A DNA stretch of 20,375 bases, from contig CAYLUN010000090.1 of NCBI GenBank assembly GCA_964386865.1, positions 1 through 20,375 on the forward strand, in the 5' to 3' direction. How positions within the stretch are numbered: the stretch's first letter is position 1; every line of letters begins with the position of its first letter. Under the pieces are notes generated by a model. That model made no database searches. It was not told the DNA's origin and worked only from the letters and a program-made list of their open reading frames with translations. Both the position numbers and the translations under genes were made by a program. Below, in pieces: positions 9,301 to 15,912 of this stretch. Origin of the DNA: CAYLUN01 sp964386865. Lineage in GTDB: Bacteria; Verrucomicrobiota; Kiritimatiellia; RFP12; UBA1067.

Positions 9301-11275
9301 GCGGCGTCGTGTCAGTGGCGTCGCGGCGCACCAGGACGTGCAGCGTCTTGATGCTATAATTGGTGCCGCTGTTGCTGAACGTCCAGTCGGGGTTTGCGCC
9401 GGAGCTGGCCGGCTGGTTGCCGATACCGGCCTCAAGGGTGCCGCCCGAGTTCCAGTGGTTGAGCGCGAAAAGGGTCTGGCCCGCCGCGTAGTTGTGAACC
9501 TGCATGCAGCTGTAGTTGGCGCTGAACGAGCACTGGTCGCCGAAGTCGCCTGTGGCGCCGCTGGCGCCGGGGATGCCGAGCGCGTTGCCGAAGCTGTAGT
9601 TGTAGGGCCAGAACTCGATGTTGCCGGAGGCCACCGAGCCGGTGGACACGCCCGGCACATTACAAACGATCTTCAGGTTCTGGACATACCGCTGGTAGAG
9701 CGCGCCCGAGGCGAGCGTCGGGATGCCGAGTTTGTCGGCGCGGTTGGTGAAGGCGTCCATGGAGACCCAGACGTATTGGAGGTCGGTCTCGCCGTTCTTC
9801 TGGAGCTCCAGATAGTAGGCCACGCGGTCGAAGCCGCCGACGGTGGCGCTGTTGTCGATGGAGTAGGGCACGCCTGTGCTGTAGTTCGGCGTGGTGGCCA
9901 GGTCCAGCGAATAGACCGGCGCGTAATAGGCGGACTCGGGCACGTAGTTCCAATAGCCGCGGAGCATGGGTACTTTGTAACCCTTGAAGGACACTTGGCT
10001 GCCGGCGGGGAGGACGATAGGCGCCGGCACGGTCTCGTCTTGGAGATTATTGACCGTGACGATATAGTTGGTTCCGCCGAGCTGGGCGCTGGTCGTCAGC
10101 GTCACGGTTTTGTGATCGCCGCTAAGCGCTGCGGACAGCGCGCTGAGGCCGCCGCTGAGGGTGTAGTTGGCCGCATTGGTTGCGCTCTCGATGGACATGG
10201 CTTTGCTGAAAAGAACGTCGACCTGCGTCAGGTTGGAACGTCCGGTGGCACTCACGACGGCGGGCGGGGCGGGAGAGGTGAACGTCACCTGGCTTCCGGT
10301 GGGTATCGTCAGCGCCGCAGGTAGGGTCTGGTCTTCGATGTTGCTCAGGGTGACGGTATAGGTCGTCAGCGGCGCTTGGAGGGAGGTCGTCAGAGTGACG
10401 GTCCGCTTGTCGCCACTGAGGGTCACCAAGGTCACGGACAGCCCGCCATCGATGGCGTAATTCGCAGCATTGGTTGCGCTGCCTTCCGATAAGGCTTTGT
10501 TGAAGGTGATGCTCACCGCAGTCCGGTTGCCGCTGTTGCCGATGCCCCGGATGGGGGCGGGCTGGTTGGCGACGGTGCTCGTGCCGATGATGGCGGTGAT
10601 CGCGGGGAGCCAGGCGTTGGCCATCTTGGCGTAGCCGACGGCGTTGGGGTGCACTCCGTCACCCATGTCGGACAGCTCGAGGTAGGCGTGCATGTCGAGG
10701 AAGGTCACATTGTGTCCGAGCGACTGCTGGTGCGTCACCACGAGCGGCACATAGGGGTTGAAGTAGTTGGTGATGGCGGTGTAGCTGCCGGTGCGCTTCA
10801 TGAGCGAGGTCACGATGACCTTGGCGCTGGGCTGGCACTGCACGATGCGGTCAATGAGCGCCTCGAGCCGGACGTAGGCGTTGGTGAAGGCCGTGCCGCC
10901 GCCGGAGTCGTTGGTGCCGATGTGCAGCAGCACCACGTGCGGGTCTGCGATCTGCTCGAACCAGCCGTACATGTTCTCGTAGAGGCCGACGGCGGGGTCG
11001 GAGATGCGCCACCCGCCGTGGCCCTCGTGGTTGATTTCCGGAAGATCGGCGGAGGCGTTGCCGGTGACGGAGCCGACGTAGTCGACGGTGTACCCCGCGT
11101 TGGTCAACATGTGGTAGAGGGGCGCGCGGTAGCCGCCCAGAACCGGGGAGCCGTAGGTGATGGAGTCGCCCAGCGGCATGATGCGGATGGGCGTTTGGGC
11201 GAGAGCCGACGCCGCGCCTCCAAGTGCTGCGGCTACAACACTCAAAAAGGCTGCGCGAACAGGATGGCTGATCAT
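6386..11275 (-). CDS. Gene B: giant secreted CE3-like SGNH esterase with unnamed modules
   Basis: 1629 residues. The signal peptide spans 1-26 (SALA|QTP). The single SGNH domain (about 29-232) keeps Ser38, GTND (Asn122), Asp206 and His209. Its block II reads HEGHGGWRISDP, the subtype also found in the second SGNH domain of gene A. Two SbsA-like Ig domains stand in tandem (238-335, 337-432), one more than in the paralogues. They are followed by module 1 (437-650), Ig (657-750), modules 2 and 3 (754-974, 979-1201), Ig (1207-1303), module 4 (1307-1527) and a C-terminal I-set-type Ig (1536-1618), with tail GTVLQLQ. Expected to act outside the cytoplasm as a carbohydrate esterase. It starts 36 bp after the stop of C; only an AGG (11284-11286), 8 nt before the ATG, could serve as ribosome binding site. 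The stop is TAG, 32 bp before gene A. Confidence 0.93.
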   Translation of the reverse strand: MISHPVRAAFLSVVAAALGGAASALAQTPIRIMPLGDSITYGSPVLGGYRAPLYHMLTNAGYTVDYVGSVTGNASADLPEINHEGHGGWRISDPAVGLYENMYGWFEQIADPHVVLLHIGTNDSGGGTAFTNAYVRLEALIDRIVQCQPSAKVIVTSLMKRTGSYTAITNYFNPYVPLVVTHQQSLGHNVTFLDMHAYLELSDMGDGVHPNAVGYAKMANAWLPAITAIIGTSTVANQPAPIRGIGNSGNRTAVSITFNKALSEGSATNAANYAIDGGLSVTLVTLSGDKRTVTLTTSLQAPLTTYTVTLSNIEDQTLPAALTIPTGSQVTFTSPAPPAVVSATGRSNLTQVDVLFSKAMSIESATNAANYTLSGGLSALSAALSGDHKTVTLTTSAQLGGTNYIVTVNNLQDETVPAPIVLPAGSQVSFKGYKVPMLRGYWNYVPESAYYAPVYSLDLATTPNYSTGVPYSIDNSATVGGFDRVAYYLELQKNGETDLQYVWVSMDAFTNRADKLGIPTLASGALYQRYVQNLKIVCNVPGVSTGSVASGNIEFWPYNYSFGNALGIPGASGATGDFGDQCSFSANYSCMQVHNYAAGQTLFALNHWNSGGTLEAGIGNQPASSGANPDWTFSNSGTNYSIKTLHVLVRRDATDTTPPTPLTAQADFTCQRITVTFSEALSTSSSVAGFFALDNGVQVLSATLQSDLKTVILSTTQHPLNTQLTLSISGLRDTSPNANAVPGGTTITVVATELPAEIISNVGTNAGDRASGYQLVYTLDIPVTGKFVSTPDPYRVNYSHLLDTFDRIAYYVELQKMDGSTQYLWASMNAYTADKKKIGVPTAASGAIFQQYVASLDVKSNVAGVSNGVGMAGGNIEFWPTDYAESNETAVAGASNAVFDFGDLRRTTGAHGSLQIHNAALSHTLFAMNNWGADNNTLGLGIGNRPDQANTDWTHAGNAGTDYTRRTLHVLIRPAAYSLPPDVAANVPDAAGFQLAYTITVPTTANFYENSAPHYTVNNFTNGLASAFSRVAYYLELQSGAGPTQWIWTAMDAFTTDARKIGVPTNACVFQQKVSRLDVRSNVDGIVTGTDIDTGNVEFWPSNYGGANSLPIPNAHNVNFDFGDSGFSTNKGYGSMQVHNYGTGVTQTLFAVNNFNSGTICIGIGNCTNPALNGSAYGVDWTFKQNAGAFNHRRLHVFVLPRGSNSDQTRPAILNATASLTLDQVAVSFSEPVAENAATPAFFTFNNGVTVTGARLSLNKRDVILSTSPLTAGAAYTVTVSGVRDRSWNANLVAPYSSASFRAPIPRSADVLANVSEAAGYELISFLAVSNSVSYVNGANYLFDESKFQRAQPFDRVAYCMELVTNGVTQWVYVSMDAFTNDLSMIGVPTADRGARLQQYVSNLNVYASANVANATVTTGVGIASGNIEFWPNNYGATNAKNIPGASGSNYDFGDQIDTGVPVGHGCMQVHNYLQGHTILSLISFGSNGRTPGLGIGNKPGTGNDPDWTFTSNPGIYSTKNIFILARQGQPAGTFGTRPSLWHQPRSARIHVGGNALFSAYAPDAAAYQWRRNGVGIPGATQAWVEIVDAGLSDAGTYDVLVYGSGDASTLSLSATLTVFPLGTVLQLQ
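6695..9967 (-). repeat. four copies of the unnamed module in gene B
   Basis: The copies lie at 9326-9967, 8354-9016, 7673-8341 and 6695-7357, in protein order. Copy 1 carries DQCSFSANYSCMQVHN with two cysteines and a further cysteine in IVCNV. Copy 4 has the terminal-module signature YCMEL and NLNVYAS. The TLFA.N.WG motif is degenerate in copy 4 (TILSLISFG). Confidence 0.9.
9980..10564 (-). repeat. tandem SbsA-like Ig pair in gene B
   Basis: Two consecutive Ig domains (residues 238-335 and 337-432) share TFNKALS/LFSKAMS, SATNAANY, SGGLS-type and RTVTLTTS/KTVTLTTS motifs. The paralogues have one Ig at this position, so a domain was duplicated in B or lost elsewhere. Confidence 0.75.
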
Positions 11276-11311
11276 AGTGAGAACCTGTCTTTATGTCATG
11301 TCTTAAAGGGG

Positions 11312-14300
11312 CTACTGGAGCAGGAATACAGTTCCGAGCGGAAGAACCGTCAAGAGCGCGCTTTGGCTGGCGGTGGTCGCCGTGCCCGTACCATAGACGA
11401 GCACGTCGTACGTGCCGCCGTCGGCGAGGTCGGCGGGGTTGATCTCGAGCCAGGACAGGGTCGCACCGGCGATCCACTGGCCGTTCTTGCGCCACTGATA
11501 GGCGGTGGCGGTCGGCGAGAACACACTGAAAAGAGCGCCTTCGCCTGAGCGGATGGTTTGCGAACGGGGCTGGTTCCACACAGCGGCAGGCGTGCCGCTT
11601 CCGCCGGCGGGGACGCCGGGGCGGGCCAGCACGTAGAGGTTCTTCGTGGTGTACTGCCTGGCGTTGTAGTAGAAGGTCCAGTCCGGATCCAGATTGGCCC
11701 CGCCTGTGAAGAAGGTGTTGTTGCCGATGCCGATGGCCGGCGTGCGGCCGTTGGTGCCGAACGAATTGAGCGCGAAGATCGTGTTGCTCATCGCGTAGTT
11801 GTGGATCTGCATCGAACCGTGGCCTGCGCTCGTGCCGTTCGGCCCGCCTCCGTCGCCGAAGTCAAAGTAGTTGGTGCCGCTCACAGCGCCGAGCGCGCCG
11901 GGGATGTTCTTGTCGTTGCCGCCGCCGTAGTTGCTGGGCCAGAACTCGAGGTTGCCCGCCGCGATGCCGACGCCGGTGGTGACGGAGAGGTTCGCCACGG
12001 ACGCGGACGCGTAGACGTTCAGGTTGCTGACGTACTGCTGCCAGATCGCGCCGCGGTCGGCCGTGGGCACGCCGATCTTGGTAATGTCGGCGGTGAAGGC
12101 GTTCATGGAGACGTAGACCCACTTGTAGACGCCGTTGGTGACGACCTCCAGGCAATAGGCCACGCGATCAAAGGGCGAGGAGCGGGGGAACTTGCTCTCG
12201 TCAACCGAGTAGGTGCAGCCGTTCTGCCAATTCACGGTGTCGCCGATAGCCAACTGGTGGATGAGTTCGTAGCTCGCGGTCTCCGCCACATTGCTGAGCA
12301 CGGACGGCAGGGCCGACGTCGGCGCGGTGAACGCGATGGCGGAGCCCGGGCTGATCGGGTTGCCGTTGCTGGAGCGGTCGCGAACGCCGGTGACGGTGAG
12401 GGTGTAGCTTTGGCCGGCGACCAGCGCCGACGTCGTCAAGATGATGTCCCGCCTGTTGGCGCTCAGGCTGGCGGCCAAGACGGTCGCCCCGTTGTTGAGG
12501 GCGAAAAACGCGGGATTCGCCGAGGCGTCTGCGAGAGTCTCGCTGAAGCCCACGGCGAGTTGGTTGAGGGAGCGCGCCGCCGCCGCGTTAAACAGCGTGG
12601 GCCGGGTCACGTCGGGGTCGCCGCCCGGCAGAACGAAAACGTGCAGTCGGCGGTGGTTGAAGGTGCTCGCGTTGTATGCGTGCGTCCAATCCTTGTCATA
12701 GCTGCCAGGGCGGTTACCGATGCCGACGCACAGGTGGTTGTTGGCGTTGAAGTTATTGACCGCGAAGAGCACCTGCGTGATGCCCGCGCCGTGGTTGTGA
12801 ACCTGCATGGAACCGTAGCCGCCCCCCGAGCCGGAGGCGCCGCCGTCGCCGAAGTCGTAGTAACTCGCGCTGGCGTTCGGAATGCCGATCGCGTTGGCTT
12901 GGGTATAGCTGCTGGGCCAGATCTCGACGTTGCCCGTGTCGAACGAGCTGCCGCTCACGATGCCGTCAACGTTCGACCGCACGTCCAGGCGCGTGACCTT
13001 CTGCTGGAAGTAGCAGTTGTTGGTCGGAACCGCGATCTTGCGGGCGTCCGAGGTAAAGGCGTCCATCGCGGTCCAGATCCACTGCGTCGGGTTGCTGCCG
13101 GACTGCAGCTCCAAGTAGTAGGCAATGCGCGAGAACACGGCGGGCAGCCCGTTGGTGTAGTTGTTCACCGCGAAGTAGGCCGGCGTGTTGGTGTTGAAGC
13201 TGCCGTTGACGGGCACGTTGATGGTGTAGGCGTGCTGGTATCCTGCGGCTTCTGGCACGTTGGCCTGCACGTCGGGCGGCAGCGGGGGCGGCGTCTGGGC
13301 CGGACGTGCAAGCACGTGCAGCGTGCGCCGGGCATACGTGCCGGAGTTGTCGGCGAACGTCCAGTCGGTGTTGGCTTGGCCGGGGCGGTTGCCGATGCCG
13401 ATGGCAATGATGTTTCCGTCTCCGCCCCAGTTGTTCATGGCAAAGAGGGTCTGTCCGTAGGTCGAGTTGTGGAGCTGCATCGAGCCGTGGCCTGACGACG
13501 CGGTTCCGCCCGAGTCGCCGAAATCGTAGTTCACATGACTCGCGCCAGGGATGGCGGCGGTGTTGGTGGCGCTGTAATTGCTGGGCCAGAACTCGAGGTT
13601 GCCGCCAGCCATGCCCGTGCCGTTGGTGACGCCCGCCACGTTGGATTTCACGTCGAGGTTGGAGACGTAGCGCTGGAAGACCGCGCCTGACGCCACGGAA
13701 GGCAGGCCGATTTTCGTCCGGTTGCCGCTGGCGAAATCGTCCATGGATGCCCACAGGTACTGGATGGCGCCGCTCGGTGTCTGGAGTTCGAGGTAGTAGG
13801 CGACGCGGTCATAGGCGCCCGTCTGGGTACACTGGTTGTAGCGGTACGGATCGGACGAGGCATTAAAGGTGCCGCGTACAGGGATATCGAGGGTGTAGAC
13901 GAGTTCGTAGCCGCCGGCCAGGGCGCCGGCGTTGGCGACGACTTCGGCTGGCAGCGCGGGGGCTGCTACCGCGACGGTGGTGCCAGGCGGCGTCGCGTTG
14001 GCGCAGATGTCGCGGACGCCGTTCACGGTGAGCGTGAGGCTGGCTCCGAAGGGCTGGTGCGTGGTGAGCAGGTTCACGGTCTTGAGGTCGGCGAGCAGCG
14101 TGGCGTTCAGCACCGCGACGCCGTTGTCGAGCGTGAACCGCGCGCCGTTCACCGAGGAGGCGGCGAGCGGCTCCGAGAAGGTGACCGTGACGAGGTTGCG
14201 GGCATAGCCGGCCTGCGCAGCGACCGGCGTCGGCGGAACGGCATCCGAGGTGTCGCGGAGGACAAGCACCTGAAGTGTTTTGACGGTGTAGGAGCCGGCG

Positions 14301-15889
14301 TTGCCGTTGAACGTCCAGTCGGGGTTGCCAGTCGGCTGGTTGCCGATGCCGATCTCCAGCGTGGCGTTCGCGTGCCAGTGGTTGAGGGCGAAGAGGGTCT
14401 GCCCGGCGGCATAGTTGTGAACCTGCATGCAGCTGTAATTGTTGGCGAAGGAGCACTGGTCGCCGAAGTCGTAGGTGGAGGCGTTAGCGCCGGGAATGCC
14501 TTTGGCGTTAGCCGCGCTATAGTCGTAGGGCCAGAACTCGATGTTGCCCGCAAGGCCGGTGCCGGTGGTGACGCCGGACACGTTGCAGAACACGTTCAGG
14601 TTCGAGACGTAGCGCTGCAAGACGACGCCGGAAAGAAGCGTAGGCAGGCCCAGCTTGTCCGCGCGGTTGGTGAAGGCGTCCATCGAGGCCCAGACGTACT
14701 GGAGGTCTTCGCCGGTCTTCTGGAGTTCCAGATAGTAGGCGACGCGCGTGAAGTTGCCGACCACGCCGCTGTTGTCCACTGAGTAGGGGACGACGTTGTT
14801 GCGATAGTCCGAGGTGCTCGGCAAGTCGAGCGAGTAGACCAGCGTGTAGTCGGTAGATTCGGACACGTTGTTGAGATAGCCGCGGGGCGTCTGCCCCACG
14901 AAGCTGAGCAGGGTGCCGGCCGGAATCGCGAGCGGCGCCGGCGCCGTCTCGTCCTCGATGCCGTTCAGCGTGACCGTGTACGTCGTGCCTTTGGTCTGGA
15001 TGGTGGTGGTGAGCGTGACGGTGCGCTGGCTGGCGTTGAGCGTGGCGTTCAAGGGGGTAAGCCCGCCGCTGAAGACGTAGTTGCTGAGATTCGTGGCGCT
15101 GGCGTATGAGACTTTCTTGTTGAAGCTGATGGTGAGGGACTGGCGGTTGGCCAATCCGACGGCCCGGATGGCCGCGGGCTGGTTGGCGACGACGTTTGTC
15201 CCGATGATGTTTGTGATGGCGGGGAGCCAGCCAAACGTGTTGGTGGCCATCAAGGAGTACCCGAGCGCGTTGGGGTGGAGCGCGTCGTACATCTCGTTGG
15301 TCGTCATGCAGGCGTGCAGGTCGAGGAAATGCACGCGCCGGCCGAGCGCCTGCTGGGCGGCGACCTTGCCGGGAACAGAGGGGTTGAAGTAGTTGGTGAT
15401 GGCGGTGTAGTTGGGCTCTCCGCGTTTCAGCAGCGAGGTGACGATGATGTGGGCGCTCGGCTGATACTTGGCCATTTTGGTGACGAACGCATCCAGGCGT
15501 TCCACCGCGTTCGTAAAGGCGGTGCCGCCGCCCGAGTCGTTGGTGCCAATGTGCAGGAGAATGACGTGCGGGTCGGTGATCGCCTCGAACCAGTCCAAGA
15601 TACTGCCGTCGAGGCCGCCGATGGTCCAGCCGCCGTGACCCTCGTGGTCGGAGTCCGGCAGGCCGGTCGCGCCGTTGCCCGTCTGAGTGCCCACATAGTC
15701 CACAGTGTAGCCGGCGTTGGTGAGCGCCGTGTAGAGGGGCAGCCGGTAGCCGCCCGGCGTGCTGCTGCCGTAGGTGATGGAATCGCCCAGCGGCATGATG
15801 CGGATGGGCGTTTGGCCGAGAGCGGCAACCGTGACAAGCAAACAACTAAACAGCGCGAACGCGAGGTTTCGTGAATATCGGTTAGACAT
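11312..15889 (-). CDS. Gene C: giant secreted CE3-like SGNH esterase with unnamed modules
   Basis: 1525 residues. The signal peptide spans 1-25 (AALG|QTP). The SGNH domain (about 27-231) has Ser37 in GDS, HEGHGGWTIGGLDG as block II, GTND (Asn117), Asp202 and His205. Then come an SbsA-like Ig (238-332), module 1 (335-545), Ig (552-645), modules 2 and 3 (646-863, 870-1088), Ig (1095-1190), module 4 (1194-1424) and an I-set-type Ig (1435-1517), with tail GTVFLLQ. The catalytic residues are complete, so activity on acetylated glycans is plausible. It is the only one of the visible starts with a good Shine-Dalgarno (GGAG, 6 nt spacing). It lies 23 bp after gene D, with which it shares a nearly identical 5' segment. 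This is the simplest complete copy of the shared architecture, one esterase and four modules. Confidence 0.94.
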   Translation of the reverse strand: MSNRYSRNLAFALFSCLLVTVAALGQTPIRIMPLGDSITYGSSTPGGYRLPLYTALTNAGYTVDYVGTQTGNGATGLPDSDHEGHGGWTIGGLDGSILDWFEAITDPHVILLHIGTNDSGGGTAFTNAVERLDAFVTKMAKYQPSAHIIVTSLLKRGEPNYTAITNYFNPSVPGKVAAQQALGRRVHFLDLHACMTTNEMYDALHPNALGYSLMATNTFGWLPAITNIIGTNVVANQPAAIRAVGLANRQSLTISFNKKVSYASATNLSNYVFSGGLTPLNATLNASQRTVTLTTTIQTKGTTYTVTLNGIEDETAPAPLAIPAGTLLSFVGQTPRGYLNNVSESTDYTLVYSLDLPSTSDYRNNVVPYSVDNSGVVGNFTRVAYYLELQKTGEDLQYVWASMDAFTNRADKLGLPTLLSGVVLQRYVSNLNVFCNVSGVTTGTGLAGNIEFWPYDYSAANAKGIPGANASTYDFGDQCSFANNYSCMQVHNYAAGQTLFALNHWHANATLEIGIGNQPTGNPDWTFNGNAGSYTVKTLQVLVLRDTSDAVPPTPVAAQAGYARNLVTVTFSEPLAASSVNGARFTLDNGVAVLNATLLADLKTVNLLTTHQPFGASLTLTVNGVRDICANATPPGTTVAVAAPALPAEVVANAGALAGGYELVYTLDIPVRGTFNASSDPYRYNQCTQTGAYDRVAYYLELQTPSGAIQYLWASMDDFASGNRTKIGLPSVASGAVFQRYVSNLDVKSNVAGVTNGTGMAGGNLEFWPSNYSATNTAAIPGASHVNYDFGDSGGTASSGHGSMQLHNSTYGQTLFAMNNWGGDGNIIAIGIGNRPGQANTDWTFADNSGTYARRTLHVLARPAQTPPPLPPDVQANVPEAAGYQHAYTINVPVNGSFNTNTPAYFAVNNYTNGLPAVFSRIAYYLELQSGSNPTQWIWTAMDAFTSDARKIAVPTNNCYFQQKVTRLDVRSNVDGIVSGSSFDTGNVEIWPSSYTQANAIGIPNASASYYDFGDGGASGSGGGYGSMQVHNHGAGITQVLFAVNNFNANNHLCVGIGNRPGSYDKDWTHAYNASTFNHRRLHVFVLPGGDPDVTRPTLFNAAAARSLNQLAVGFSETLADASANPAFFALNNGATVLAASLSANRRDIILTTSALVAGQSYTLTVTGVRDRSSNGNPISPGSAIAFTAPTSALPSVLSNVAETASYELIHQLAIGDTVNWQNGCTYSVDESKFPRSSPFDRVAYCLEVVTNGVYKWVYVSMNAFTADITKIGVPTADRGAIWQQYVSNLNVYASASVANLSVTTGVGIAAGNLEFWPSNYGGGNDKNIPGALGAVSGTNYFDFGDGGGPNGTSAGHGSMQIHNYAMSNTIFALNSFGTNGRTPAIGIGNNTFFTGGANLDPDWTFYYNARQYTTKNLYVLARPGVPAGGSGTPAAVWNQPRSQTIRSGEGALFSVFSPTATAYQWRKNGQWIAGATLSWLEINPADLADGGTYDVLVYGTGTATTASQSALLTVLPLGTVFLLQ
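11618..14887 (-). repeat. four copies of the unnamed module in gene C
   Basis: The copies lie at 14255-14887, 13301-13954, 12626-13282 and 11618-12310, in protein order. Copy 1 keeps the same three cysteines as copy 1 of gene B. Copy 3 has the QWIWTAMDAFT and QQKVTRLDV form also seen in the third (B) and fourth (A) modules. Confidence 0.9.
15644..15808 (-). repeat. 5' segment of gene C nearly identical to gene D
   Basis: This segment encodes the GDS block to LPDSDH. By eye it differs from 20212-20375 at about 13 of 153 compared bases, with a 62-bp stretch around the GDS block carrying one mismatch. It is far closer than the rest of the two genes, where the proteins diverge clearly. Confidence 0.75.
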
Positions 15890-15895
15890 TGCAGA

Positions 15896-15899
15896 CTCC
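15896..15899 (-). promoter_or_regulatory. Shine-Dalgarno of gene C
   Basis: GGAG on the minus strand lies 6 nt before the ATG of gene C, within the 23-bp gap after the gene D stop. It supports the chosen start, as does the signal peptide that follows immediately. Confidence 0.75.
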
Positions 15900-15912
15900 A
15901 GTTCGATTTTGC

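Noticed and set aside
11558..13495. 645-residue plus-strand open frame
   Set aside because: It is fully antisense to gene C, with the same low-complexity composition as the other shadow frames and no recognisable domain or signal.
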